The notes: a model not told the origin generated them from the letters alone. 64,000 nucleotides of DNA from Nymphaea colorata (GCF_008831285.2 NC_045140.1:3513528-3577527), one strand, 5' to 3'. Counted from the stretch's first letter, positions 44,586-57,225 are shown. Made by a program: numbers and translations.

Positions 44586-44589
<4 letters not shown>
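43841..44589. other. gene-free stretch
   Basis: Frames at 44133-44363, 44320-44568 and 44360-44581 overlap in both directions and have no motif. Possibly an upstream regulatory region for the transcript proposed at 44742. Confidence 0.3.
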
Positions 44590-44624
<35 letters not shown>

Positions 44625-44662
44625 CTTGATCTAACTCTCTTATGTAGACAGACAGACAGACA
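44590..44662 (+). repeat. (CT)n and (GACA)n microsatellites
   Basis: A CT run at 44591-44621 is followed by gacagacagacagacagg at 44648-44664. Pyrimidine tracts of this type often lie just ahead of plant core promoters. Confidence 0.9.
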
Positions 44663-44709
44663 GGAAACAAAGTCAGACCCCCAAAGCTTCCTGCTCTTCT
44701 TCCCATGAG

Positions 44710-44717
44710 TATAAATA
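44710..44717 (+). promoter_or_regulatory. TATA box for a putative non-coding transcript
   Basis: Tataaata, a consensus plant TATA box, lies about 50 bases behind the CT/GACA tract. It predicts a start near 44742. Inferred from sequence only. Confidence 0.45.
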
Positions 44718-44741
44718 TGTGTTCTATCTGTTGCATCATTG

Positions 44742-45200
44742 GGGCAAGATATATCAAGTGATAGCTGCGCCTCAAGTTCAACACTTTGATCTGCTTCTTC
44801 TTTCGGATAGCAGGAAGACTAGGGCCATGGGTGGTCTTAGTTTTCCGGTCTCAAGTATCTACTTGTACCCTCATGCCAATGTCCCATCTTGGTTTTCCCC
44901 TCTGCTCTTCCAAGAAATGGGATTCTTGTTTCGTTGCTTTCATGGTGCAAAGGATGGTGGTGCTACTGGTCCGTAGGAATGACAAGCTCTGAATCGCACA
45001 GATGGGAATCAAGCAAGCCTGGTCCGAGTTATAATATTGGTGTTCTTCACCGCAGCTTTATTTTTGTTGGTGTTGTCGCTATTATTTAATGTATTATGAT
45101 TAGTTTTATGAGGTGTATGTGAATGGATGAAAGAATTTTCTTCTCTTGTGAATGAGGATGTATTTTCAGAACAGAAATAATATGAATCGATAGAGTTTTA
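44742..45200 (+). ncRNA. candidate long non-coding RNA with a miR166 target-mimic-like site
   Basis: The limits are inferred: TATA at 44710, possible AATAAT-type polyadenylation signals near 45177. The best frame (ATG 44828 to tag 44975, about 49 codons) has no domain. At 45003-45027 the plus strand pairs with miR166 (known mature form UCGGACCAGGCUUCAUUCCCC): cctggtccga (45018-45027) pairs perfectly with miRNA bases 1-10, tgggaatcaag (45003-45013) pairs with bases 11-21 at 9 of 11 positions, and caag (45014-45017) is left unpaired between them. That is the layout of an endogenous target mimic, although the classic IPS1 bulge is 3 bases. A 10-codon frame (ATG 45002) overlaps the site. It could instead be a chance match or a relic of an HD-ZIP III gene, whose reading frame I do not see around it. 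Confidence 0.45.
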
Positions 45201-48173
45201 TTAGTCTGGAAGCTTCGTATATAAGTTTGGTGCCTCATACCTGCTAACAATCAACAACTAGCTGAATGCTGGGTGCGTACTGATATTTTTCCCTTTTCTT
45301 CTCCACCATCTTTTTGATCTCTTGAAGAACTGCAGCACTGTTGGTGGATCGCCTTTCCCTTCTTTTTCTTCGTAACTACTTGAGCAGCTCCCTTTCTCTC
45401 TCTCTCTCTCACTAAGTGATGGGTAGCCCAAGTGCCCAACCGATTGAGTTGGGTGGCATGTAGGGATGCCATTATGAAGCAAAGTGGACCGATTCTTGTC
45501 CCCCTTCTTCTCTCTCTCCTGCCATAAACTCATGAAGAATGAGCTCTATCAGATCTCCGGTTAGCATGTGTATACGAGCATCCACATCTGCGGCTGCAAG
45601 TTACAGTTTATCAATGCGGACGTGGTGCAGAACAGAAGAATTCAAGCTACAGATGGTTCCTTCTTCCCCGAAGGCTTGGCTGGCAAGTGGCAATCCTTCT
45701 CTTAATTAACACGAATTTTTATGAAGGATCAGCACTCTTAGGACTCCATTCGTTGAACTCGATCTTCCATTTTTTCCTTTATTCGAACATAAAATGCAAT
45801 AGTGCACAGACTAAATGCTTTCAGAACTTTCTATGTAGACTTTCTTGGGGTATTCATTAAATACATTGGCTGTTAAGTTCATGGCAACTTCCAAGTTGAA
45901 AGCGTTAAACTTACATACTTTCTTTATATGTAGGTTAGTTAATTCCACTGTTGTCAATATTGGAGGGGGTTGTGAGGTCGATTCGGCCCATATCGGCATA
46001 ATAAACTAATCAAATGATTCAGAATTATTCAAACTTTTATGATATGGCAATGTGGGCTCATAGGAGACAATGTGTATTGCAATATGCAATCGTTTTTCAA
46101 GGTTTCTTCGAGTCGATCGGGAACCAGCTTTTATTAAGGCGCCCTTCAGTTTATATTTCTTTCGCCATTGCTTCTTTTCTTTTTATCAGTATGCGGGGAT
46201 TCAAAAGAAAGACCATTACCAGAAGGAAACAGCCAGAGTATCTAACTCTTAGTTAACCTTCTTTTAATCGGGCAGTTGAACTACGTTGGTAAATATAGAC
46301 GAAGCTTTGTTGGCATGCATTTATGTTGCTGAAATTTTATTTTTACTGCTACTAATACATTTAAGGTTGAAGCAACATAACTTGTTTGATATTCTCAGCT
46401 GAACGCCAGTCTTTTATGATTTCCTGGATATTTACCATTCTTTTGTACCGGAAAATGTTTTCCTTAATAACAATAGTTTGATTTAGTTTATGCACACTCA
46501 TCATTAGTTTACAATAACTTATTTAACTCGACTCACATCTTGCCGTTTGAAATTTGACATTTTATCGGATGTCATAAGCTGATGGCTATGCTTGATGTTG
46601 TTCGAAACGATGTTTGGTCAATGTCAAAATCCCCAAGCGTATCTCTGTTGATTTTTTTCTCCTAAAAAAAATAATGGTTCCAACTTCCAATGCCAAATTT
46701 TGATTAATCTTTTGGGTAGCGCAAAATTATTGAGATGTTCAACAAGATTCCTACGTTATGTTTGTGTCATGCGTCTGACAATCTAGAGACAGAATGACCA
46801 GTGACAAAACTCCCAATTCTATCTACACACGAGTTTTGAAATTAAAGTAAAAACGCGTTTTCTTAAAGGAACATGGTACCGTTGCATGTGGCAGAATATA
46901 GTCGTTTTGAACGTATTTACTGAACCTAGTCAAAAAAGCAAATATACTTTTTGTTGTTTCAAACCGTTGCATGTGATCTTTGCTTCTGACTTTTACGAAA
47001 CCTAGATTTCTCTGTCCCTTCGTTAGATTAGTTTCCTGCAAAATATTTAAAACAAGATTTTGCCTAATGAATCAAGTTGAGATAATCAAGTCCTCGTCCA
47101 AATCATATAATCAGATGGATTCTCTATATTCATCATCCAAAGGACTTTGAACTGCTTAAGAAGACGAAAACTTTCTGACAAAGTTAAACTTAGTAAAGTA
47201 CCATACTCATGCAGAGTGTGCCCTTAGGTCATTCATTGTCGTCGCAGTCATCAATGGAAATCTTCTGTTAATCTACAGGTCAAATGGAAGTCAGGCTTTC
47301 CATGGAGACAGTTCACGGGTTTCATATTATTGGCAAAACAAAGAAACCTTTTAAGCTGCCCAAGAGATTCTTGAAGTAGTCATATACAACTATAATGCCG
47401 TGGATTGATACCACAGGAACACTCTTTAGAATGGACACAAGGACCGGTTTTATGCTATTATCTAAGAATAACGTGCATGCCAACCCGAGCAGGCTGACCA
47501 TCATTAGATAAGAGCTCCTCCATGTTTTACATTGTTTCTGAGATAGGATCTTAGCTTCAATTATAAGAAAGTAACGAAAACTATGCAAAACCGAACTAAC
47601 GCCGGAAACCGGTCAAAGCTGGTACAGGTAACATATATTTTGGATGTTGGATTGCAACTGCATCTGCTACAGCCAAGAATGCCAAAACAGTAATACCAGA
47701 CTAGACAAATTTGCAGAACTAGTCAGGGCATTATTCCTGAGGACTATAATCAAATTATGACAAACCAAATTAATGCATACATTAATAACATTTGCTGTTG
47801 AACTTAACTTTCAACCCGAGGTATACGCTTTGCAGTTTCTTATTTTGCATAATCTATTATCAGAGAGCAGATGTTTGACGATTTGTGTGCTCATAGAGTT
47901 CATATAAGAGCAACCCGAGTTTACTTTGGAGTATATTATTAACAACAAAGACTTACCCTTTAGCAGCCATAGGGTTCATGCTTTATTACGTATATAGCTA
48001 CATTGGCAAAAGGCCACACTGCATAGTTTCCATGGCAACTACAAGTTCCTTGTGATCCAGACCACCTATATTCATTGCCTGCCTGAAAACGGCCCAAATA
48101 TAAACTGCCTCAAGTTTATCGAGTACCAAGATCATGCAACAAAATGATGGAACCGACTTGGCATGGCATCAGC
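45201..48173. other. gene-free stretch downstream of the Di19-like gene
   Basis: A CT run lies at 45392-45411. Frames at 45251-45533 (-), 46014-46256 (+), 46823-47041 (-) and 47322-47588 (-) carry no recognisable family motif. The part next to 48174 presumably includes the 3' UTR of the Di19-like gene. Confidence 0.35.
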
Positions 48174-50907
48174 TCAACCTGGATAACCACCCCAGAAAAT
48201 TGTTGACATGACTACCTGCTGAATGCATTCTGCCCTTTGAACCCTCTCAATATCTTCTTGGTCCTCTCCTCCATTAGAATTACATTCCTTGATGCTTCAT
48301 TGAGAAATTAAAAAGGATAAAACAGTAAGACACGAGAATGAAGGAGGTCAACAGTGGTAAGTCTTTCCAAACACAATGTTCTAAACAAATGCACAAAGAA
48401 TGGAGTTATCGAATATATGCCATACTTCATAAAAGCACAGACTAACGCCAGCCCACTTCTTGCTACAGATTTATCAGGGATACTCTTTAATATCTTTGCT
48501 TGAGTGGCCCGTGATGTTTGGGCTATTTTTATAAGACTGCAAAAATGCCCTCATTATCAATGTAAAAAAGGTGTGCACATACATTTTTGTCGATTTCTTT
48601 GACATTTTCTCCTTCTTTGTACTTTTCATTCTGCTTTATTTGTTTCATTATTTTATTTTTCTATTGTTCCTCAGCTACCGCAGGCCAATGTGATTCTGAA
48701 CTTTAAAGCTGTTTCATTATTAGAACAGTGACGCTTTGTCTCCTTTGTGCTATTTTTTAGTGCTTTTAGCACTAGAGATGAGATTTTGTAGCTGTAATTT
48801 GTGGTTTTGTGAGTAACTGTGCTTTGACAGATTCACAGGCTGTTTCTCAAGGCATTTCCATTGCCACTTTAGGTAATACTATTGACAGCAGAATATAAGA
48901 TAGACAGGAGAGCACTGTTCCCTCAATACATATACAAGACATACCAGCCTGCCTTTTACTTCTTTTGAAAAGGTGTTATTGTAACCAGTTTTATTAACAT
49001 TATCGATCTCCTTACTGCATCATCTCATCCTCCCCTAACAATTCGATGTGCTATGGTCTTATTTTCTGAGAGATAAAGTTCAAACAGCCAATCCATCAGC
49101 ATTTTCCAGCAAGAACAAAATTAGAATTAATAGTTTTGCACTTGTTTTAATTAGTAAATCTTAAATGTTAATCTCTCTCAAGATATTTAAACTGCCATTA
49201 TCAGAGTGATGCTTTACAAACTTTTATCAGAACTTTTCAATTTTGAGAAGCTTTAACCAGAACATCATACTGAAGCAGCCTTCACATTTTAGACTCTGGC
49301 TCTAGTGAGAAGGAAATAGTTGCTAATTAATTTATATCACGTCAAAATGCATGTGAATGGACACATTCGAGAGCAGAGCTTTATTTGTGCACTAAGCAAA
49401 ATTTCTCAAGTCCTCGTGGATGGCCACTCTTGAAGAAACAGGGTCAGGTTATATCAGGAAAACTAACCAAGTAACCAACTGAAAGAGAAAGATATACCTT
49501 TTAGCATCTGGTGGACTAGAAGTGATTTTTTTATCCAAATTGCAGCCTGATATTTTGTTTTGATTCGAATCTGGAAGGTTTATGCTGCATAGAAATGGTG
49601 ACAACAGTGGATCAGTTAAGGAACCTGCCATGTTGCTTCCACCATTTGCTGAAGAAATGTCTAATTCCTTCCCCCGCATAACTGCCCTACTATTCCAGTG
49701 TCCCTTACGAGATTTCCTCCTCTTCTGAAATTTAGAAATTTTGTTAGGGATCTAGCATTTCAAATTAAACATTGTAATCACATACTGGGAATAATGAAAT
49801 TTAACATGATTAAAGCACCTTTAACAGATGAGGATGCTGAACAGTGAAATGTCCAATTGTGTCCTTTCCTAAACTTGCTGCACAAACGGGGCATACCTAA
49901 ACAATTTCATATATGAGCAAGTGGAGTTAATGTGGACCTCTGATTATTAAAAGCTGAAACAAATGTGAAACCACAAGGACTATGCAATAACAGGTAACTT
50001 GGACAGGTGCTCCATGAAAAAGAACAAGAAACAAACATTATAGAAACAACATGAGAAAATATCTTTTTTAATAATTCAAAGTTGTGAACCAAAATTCACC
50101 ATGAATCTATATGGGAAAAAAAACTGAATGATGTTCTGATATTTAAGTCATACTGAAGTATCTCAAATTCCTAAATGCCTGTGAAAAGTCATCATGTGGC
50201 TTCTGAACTTGCTGGTAGCACAAAATTTGGCGAAAAAGTATTTCTAATGCTTAAAAAAAGTAGGTCGCTTGACCTTTGAAACATAAGCACACTGTTGCGT
50301 AGTAGAAACAGGCTTTTTGGATCACAAGACTGCCATATGTCTACATACCAAATTTTGTTGACTAAAAATCACAATGGTATTTTTTATTCTCAAAAAAAGA
50401 TGAGCCAAGAGTCAAACACATTTGGCATGGGTTAAGACAGCCTTTTGTGCCCTCATATTTGGATCTTGTTTTGCAAAAGAAAAAAAAATATAAGTGATGC
50501 ATTTAATTCTTTACGCTAGCTTTTTTATTTTACAATAGATTCATAATATGTTTATGGTTGATATCTTCAATTTTTCAATTTTGACGTTGTACTTACACAG
50601 AATTATGAATCATCCAAGGTTTGGATGTAGACACAGAAAAATTTGAATTTGGAGGGAAAGCTTTACTTCCACATTGCTAACTAAGTTTAATAGATCATGC
50701 TATTCCTTCTTTTGATGATTTTGATGGTGACATCAAAAGCATCAAAGTTGTTGATGAAACAATGAAAAAAAATATAGATATGATTCTAATAAAGTATGAG
50801 CTCAAAACTGAAAATTTTATTATTTGATTATGTAACATTTGGTTGTTCTTTTGTTGAATCAATGATAAAATAATAGCTTTTTGTTAATTATTAATTCATA
50901 ATTTTGT

Positions 50908-50974
<67 letters not shown>

Positions 50975-53900
50975 GTGCGTGCGTGTGTGCGTGTGTGTGT
51001 GCATGACATGGTTCTGGAGCACATCAAGGGAAAAAAAAGTAGACATTAGTAGTCAAATCTGCAAAGAAGATATCATTCTATCATGAGATGGAAATGGATG
51101 ATGATTGTCAAGGTGACGTGGGAAGAAGTGTAACCATTTGAAACAAATCAACAATGTGCCTCAGACTCTAAGTATTCTACATTAAAATTTACGTTGTCGT
51201 TCACAATTGTAGTTTAGCAATGTTCATTGTTTCTCATAGTATTTTATTTGTGTTCAGATATGTAATAGAATAATTCTGGAAATTTTCACAATTGTGGTTT
51301 CGTAATTTTATCTATTGTTTGTCATAGTGTTTTAGCTGTGTTTAGAACTTTAGATATGTAATAGAATAATTCTGGGAATTACAGCCCAATCCTTAAAGGA
51401 TTGGCAATAAAAATCCTCAGTCACATGTGCAGAAGAAATGCATGTGAAAGAAATTAGAGTATTTTCTACCAAAACCTCATCAAAAAGAGAAATAGACTAG
51501 AATATAAAAGATTAAATGACCTTGGTTATATATGATATAATATACAGTTGAGACAAAGGTAATAAGCTAAAATGGACTTGTTTTAACTTTCACAAGTTCG
51601 CCCATTAATGTACACTTAATATGTATAAACAAATTTTATTTTAACTTACTTATTTTAGGCAAACAGAAAAACCTTCAAAAAATATATAGAGACCAAGTTG
51701 ATCATATCATCTTAGAACACTTTGATGTACTGGATTTTATGAAACTACCACCACATAAAGAAGATCTTGACTGACTCAACACTGAAAGAGGAGAGGAAGA
51801 TTATGATCAGGGGCCCATATATGTAGGGGAGGATGTTGAATTTGATTTTATGAAACTACCACCACATAAAGAAGATCTTGATTGACTCAACACTGAAAGA
51901 GGAGAGGAAGATTATGATCAGGGGCCCATATATGTAGGGGAGGATGTTGAATTTGAAGCAGACAATGGAAACAAAGATGAACATGAAGACAAAGATGATG
52001 AATGACCACGTTTTGATTTGTCATTTTCATTGAACAAGTTTATTTTGTGATGAACAAGATTTAAGATGATCTCTTGACAGATTATGATTTTGTGTGATTT
52101 ATGCATGACAAATAGATGAACATTCATTTAAAAACAAAAAAAACATACTTTTCTTGAATTTTCCTTTTTTCTAATTTTTTCCTAAATTTTTAACATTAAA
52201 AATAAATTAATGATTTTCATATATAACTTTTGGCTCGACCAACATGGGCTACATTAAGCACTCTAATATTGACTAGATTGGGGCTGTGATAAAGGAGGTA
52301 CCAGATGAAACAGATCCTTGTAAATGGTTTACTGATACCATGATATACATTGTAGATGGATTATGTTCTTTAACAAATTAGCCCCCAAAAAGAAGTATGG
52401 TATGAAGGCCGATGGTGCCTCGCCTTTCTCTGGAAGTGGGTTTTCCTAGGACGCAGGAATGTCTAGGCTCTAATACCAATTTTGAAAGTGAATCTGAAGG
52501 AGGTTTACATGGTATGACCAAAAAGCACACATGAGGACATCTTCCCTAACCAGTTCAAAGGAGAAAACAGGATGTGAACACACTTGACATGTTCCACAAA
52601 TTGGGACATGATACATGTACATATGATTAAATGATTGATAAACTAAATCATAGACACAAGTAACACCACCAGTGAAGATCCTTAAGTAGCAATTCTAGAT
52701 CATTATATTTGGAACATTAGGAAATAGAACTAAATTTATATTCAAAGTAATGCAATTGATGATTATTATTTAAAGGAATAAAATGAAGTAGAATTATTAC
52801 ACTTTAAAATTTTTTATAGTCTGTCACTGTTTTCATTGCTTATTCTCATCTAGACTTTGACAATTTACTTTTCTAAGTTTGTGTTCAAGCTGTTACAATG
52901 GTAGACTGGTAGTGAGAACTATGCATTCATTCAGGCTTCAATCCTAAGTCCCAGTTTCAACTATGCAAATGCGACCCTTTCATCATCAAAAAAAAAGAAA
53001 AGACACTGAGAATCTGCTTCCATATATTTCAGTCACTAGTCAGGCCAAGCTAACAGAGAGCAGGAAAACGAAAGCATACCGAATTCTTCACATCAAAACA
53101 ATGTTCTTCATGAAGGTGGCTACAGAGAAGGGGTACTTCAATATCTACATAACAGAAAGGGCACTGGAATGATGCCCTGACATCCTCATCTCCCTCAGTA
53201 CCATCCAAGCTTATGGTTGACTCTGTTTGATCATGAGTTCTTTATCAAAAAACTTGTAAATGCAACAAAAAATTTCACAAAATTGTAACAAAATAATTAA
53301 CATCACAGGTAAAGAGTCTTTGTTATTTTCAAAACAAGTATTTTCAATTAATGAAATAGGAGTGAAATGTGCTTTCCATAGTTGAGTTTTCCATTTCAAA
53401 GAGTACATGGATATGTCAGTTGGACAAAGAAAACCTGAGCGCATGTTTAAAACATGAACAAGAGGGTCTTCAGAAGATTTCTTGCACATGCTATACATGA
53501 GACACTCACAGATAACAGAATACCACAAGTCTACATCACGAAGAATGAAGAATCCCAATCAATAGCAAATTGAATCCAATATATAGCAAAGAGATGAAAG
53601 GAAATGATATGAAACATCCTAAGGGTACAAAATGAACATCCAACATGATCTCAACATACAAGAAAATAACGCCCAGTACACTCAAAGTACCACACCAATG
53701 CAGAATTAAAACTTGCTGAACAGTTCTTTCTACTCAAGCAAAAGGAAACAACAATCCTTATATGTGGAGAGCTATAACTTTCTCATCGACGATAACTGGT
53801 CAGCATATCTAACAGCATAAACCAGTCTGGAATCTCCTTCCAAAGACCAAAAGATGAAAAGTAAAAGAAACCTATCAGGCCACCACCTCCTTCATTACAC

Positions 53901-54981
53901 TGCAACCAGGGATTCCACATTCCTTTATTCTAGTAAGAATTATACGCTCAATAAAGTGCCGTAGGATCTAGTGAGAATGACAGTATTGAGAAAAGATGAC
54001 TTTGCTAGAAGCTAAGGAAAGACAACTGAATACTTCAGGAACAGATCACTAAGAACCATTAAATAGAGGAAAAGAAAAAGAAAGTATGTCCTACTCTTTT
54101 GGGACCAACTCCCGGTCCCTGTGTCCTGTCATTGCTCCTGCAACAACTGCTAAGATGACATCAAGGTGGCATAATTTATGATCCTCTCGCGTGTTCAGCT
54201 ATCCCAATTTTAACACGTAACCAGGTATGGAGCTCAAGTAAGCCAACGGCTCGAATATATGAAACAAAATACCAAATAAATAAAGCCACAACCCAATTAA
54301 AGGCCAACCTAAAAGCTCGAAACTCCATCAATGATACTAGAACGAAAATTACAGCAAAACCTGTTCATTTCCAAGCTGAAATTGCATCAAAAGAACCAAC
54401 AAAAAACCAAAAGAAACCCAAGTAAAAGACTAACACAATAGAAGAACCAATAACCCAAATACTAAAAAAATGAGAAAGAGACAAGAGTAATGGAGACATA
54501 ATTAAGATGATATCCCTCAAGATAACCCCATCAAACCCAAAAGGGAAACACATCGACAGAGAGAGCAGATAGTGCACCTTCTTAAAAACCCATAAATTAG
54601 TGGAGAATTACTCGAAAACTGACAGATATGTTGGAATACGCAGGATAAAAAAGAGTAGTATAATACAACAATGCCCACGCAAGAAAAACTATAGATGAAT
54701 AAACAAATTCGAACTAACAAGAAAAACCAAACTGAGCTATGTGGAGACAAGAGGAAGATCATCACAGGAAAATGCAATCCAGTCGAAAGACGAAGACCCC
54801 ATGAATTGCAGAGTAATTGGGTTTTGCAGGGACGTTAAAAGGCAGGCAAGAAAAAGCCATCAGTCCTGATGATGAAAACAGATGTGGGAAAAGAGGAGCT
54901 ACCGGAACCGAGCCTGGCAGTTTGCAAATAAGTGAGGTGCTTGGTGGAATGAAAACGGGAAGCCCAGAACTGCATCTCCAT
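48174..54981 (-). CDS. Di19-like (dehydration-induced 19) C2H2 zinc-finger protein, 215 aa, 5 exons
   Basis: Di19 proteins are small plant nuclear zinc-finger proteins linked to drought, salt and light responses; some activate PR genes and are calcium-dependent-kinase targets. Exons in transcript order: 54981-54903, 53222-53080, 49896-49819, 49724-49498, 48294-48174. All phases join without a stop. The N-terminus MEMQFWASRFHSTKHL is the family start signature. Finger 1 is C47-C50/H62-H67 (CPFC, then HLHEEH) and finger 2 is C76-C79/H90-H95 (CPVC, then HFTVQH). A basic cluster KKRRKSRKG (about 100-108) is a likely nuclear signal. The C-terminus, ERVQRAECIQQVVMSTIF, matches the Di19 C-terminal domain. 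Intron 2 is 3.2 kb and full of repeats. A GA-rich leader lies ahead of the start (55011-55075). The exon models are solid; which of the Di19 paralogues this is stays open. Confidence 0.92.
50911..50997. repeat. (AT)n then (GT)n microsatellite in Di19 intron 2
   Basis: An AT run of about 60 bases (50911-50970) is followed by a gtgtgcgtgcgtgtgt-type run. Confidence 0.95.
51733..51954. repeat. two-copy 111-bp tandem duplication in Di19 intron 2
   Basis: The copies start with gattttatgaaactacc at 51733 and 51844 and differ at essentially one base (gactgactc versus gattgactc). The period is a multiple of three. On the plus strand both copies carry the same in-frame tga, followed by an open acidic frame (GEEDYDQGPIYVGEDVEF) that continues behind the array into EDKDDE. 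This looks like relic coding sequence of unknown origin, duplicated recently. Confidence 0.92.
52440..52500 (-). repeat. LTR primer-binding-site relic in Di19 intron 2
   Basis: Aggctctaataccaatttt (about 52467-52486) is the reverse complement of an initiator-tRNA-Met primer-binding site, as in the two LTR remnants at 30229 and 37829. Nothing else of an element is clear. Confidence 0.4.
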
Positions 54982-56812
54982 GGTACCTCTCTCCCCAGCT
55001 GGCTCACAGCGAGAGAAAGAGTAGAGAGAGAGAGAGTGTGTGTCGGGGAAGAGTAGTGAGGAAGGAGGAGAGAGAGAGAAGTGACCACACTGCCGAAGAA
55101 AACATCACACATAACACTAGCACAGGAAAAGGGGGAAATGCAATAAAACTGAAAAGCAGGTGACCGCAGATTTTATACTTTAACTGCTTACTCTTCACCC
55201 CAAAAAAGAAAACAGAAAGAAACAATAAAGAAAGTGGGCATTAAGTTTCTGAAAATTGTTGAAATGTGCGGACGAATGCCTCCGTAATTTCTTTCTAATG
55301 CCCACTCCGCCCTCTTCCTTCCATGAATAACCTGAACTTGTCGTAGAAGCTTTGCTTCTTTTCACAAGCCGCCTCCTACCCGACATGCGGTTCGATGGTC
55401 TCAACTCTACTTTAAGTTCAAAAGCAAAAGTCCTTTCTTTTTTTGGATTCTGAACAGTTTGTTTCTTGTAAATGAAAGAAAATGACATCTGTATAGAAGA
55501 ATTGAAATGAGGCAGCTGTCCAACGTTTCTATATGAATCAATTTTTTTAAACCATTGCTAATGTACCAGGTGTAGAGTAGTTTGTCATAGCAATATTTTT
55601 AGTGACAAATTGTAGTACTTTTAGTGACCGACTTTAAACATTTGGTTATCCGGAAACATCTTATAGTCAACTGTTTTCAATTTTCTTGTATATGTGTGTT
55701 TATAGGAGGATTCAAGTATGTTACATTTGATGACAAAAAATTAAAAATCCTAAAAACACCATAAACTGTTATTAGAAATATCATCGACCACTGTTGCATT
55801 TATAAGTATTCTCTTAATCTTCTTTTTTACATAAAAATTTCAAATTTTAGTCATCCAATAACTTTGATCTCTTCATTCATATGTCACATGACCGTTACTG
55901 CTATAAAGAACTGTTGTTGAGAGCGCTGTAAACAATTGTTAAAAGCACAAATGAGGTTATATTATAATTTTAGTATGAAAATGGTGACGAGTGTTGAGCA
56001 AGAATGGGGTTGCCGGTGAGGGCCACTCTCCGACTCACGGCCACGTCGGAGGATAGGGAGGACGACGGCACCCCTCGGCTAACGTCTCGCATGTGGGAAG
56101 TTTTCTTTCGAGGCTTACTTTTGCCTCAATTTCAGAAAAGCCACACCCCTTTTCACAATTTTTTAATGATAAAACATTAAAATTTGAATTAAAAAATTTG
56201 GGAGAGACTATTTCTTTTGAAATTTTTTGCAAAAGCAAGCTCAAGTTTTGATGAAATAACAAATAAGAGAGTTAACTTGCGATTTCTTTCATTTAACCAC
56301 TTTTTTTTCAAAGTAATTAGGTGTGTTTTTCCGCTTCCATATTATCTTTTACTAAAGTATATTCTTACCCTTCTTCGTTCTTCTTAGTTTCTAATATCAA
56401 TTAAAATATAGTAACATTGACAAGTTTTAACGAACGTTTTCTGTCCCAACTGAAAAGAAAAAAAAAAGTTTTACTACACGACTTTATTCATATTAAGATA
56501 CTTTCCTTGTTCAGCCATTCACATGGAAATGGAAAGACAAACTCCTACGTTTTACCATGGGCGCATTTTGGCAAATTTTAAGGTGAAAATTTTCTAAGTT
56601 CCACTTCGCTTGGGTCTTCTATTTAACCAGCAAACGCATTTTGGCCATTTCAAACCCAGAACATACGGCTCCTTGTTAAGATCCATACAAGAAATTGTGG
56701 CGGGAAAGAGCAACAATTGGTGACAATCAACTATTGCAAAGCGAGAGACATAGACTTGACGAAGATCGAGGTTTTCAGGAGACAATCCAGGATTTTGTAT
56801 ATATATATATAT
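54982..56812. other. intergenic stretch, Di19 promoter side
   Basis: The first part (GA-rich, 55011-55075) should be the leader and promoter of the Di19-like gene. Frames at 55195-55488 (-), 56035-56262 (-) and 56594-56785 (-) have no recognisable motif. No other gene is supported. Confidence 0.4.
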
Positions 56813-57025
56813 AAATTGAATGGTGACTCTAGTTTTTTAAAGTCACCCAGCTATCTAATATGCATTGTCCGTATATATAGGAAATTGAATAATGACTCTG
56901 GTTTTTTAAAGTCATCCCATCATCTAATCTGCACCATCCATATATATAGAAAAATTGAATCGTAACCCTAGCATTTTTAGAGTCATCCAGCCATTTAATC
57001 TGCACATTTTGATCCAACATGATAA
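56813..57025. repeat. three-copy tandem repeat of about 70 bp
   Basis: Copies begin aattgaat at 56814, 56883 and 56953. Each continues with a gactc/aaccc word, a ttttt(a)aaagtca or tttttagagtca block, (c)catc(t)aatctgca and a tatatag word. Diverged by substitutions and small indels. Confidence 0.8.
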
Positions 57026-57183
57026 ACGATTAAGAGAAAATAAGAAGAAAATGTGATGAGTATTTTCATCATCTAATATTAGTTGCTTTTATCTTTGTTT
57101 TTCTCCCAACCATCTGTCTACTTTAGATGGACAGTCTTTGTTAGATGATTGGGTGACTCCAGATAACTAGAGCCATCGTTTAC

Positions 57184-57225
<42 letters not shown>
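57184..57225. repeat. (TA)n(TG)n microsatellite
   Basis: A TA run (57184-57210) passes straight into a TG run. Confidence 0.95.

Noticed and set aside
44719-44976. 85-codon frame over the putative non-coding transcript
   Set aside because: Its first Met lies ahead of the predicted transcription start, and the part from 44828 has no domain or recognisable family.
44980-45060. A MIR166 hairpin on either strand
   Set aside because: The minus strand would read tcggaccaggctt then diverge, and no star-arm sequence that could fold back onto it is visible within about 100 bases on either side.
47322-47588. Hydrophobic 88-codon minus-strand frame
   Set aside because: No recognisable family and no matching exons nearby; probably noise downstream of the Di19-like gene.
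48010-48090. An additional last exon for the Di19-like gene after a donor at 48215
   Set aside because: Reading on from exon 5 gives QQVVMSTIF and a stop at 48174, the family's normal C-terminus; the alternative exon encodes nothing similar.
55195-55488. 97-codon minus-strand frame with a basic start (MSGRRRLVKRSK from an internal Met)
   Set aside because: Composition changes abruptly to an FF-rich tail and no family is recognised; just upstream of the Di19 promoter, so likely non-coding.
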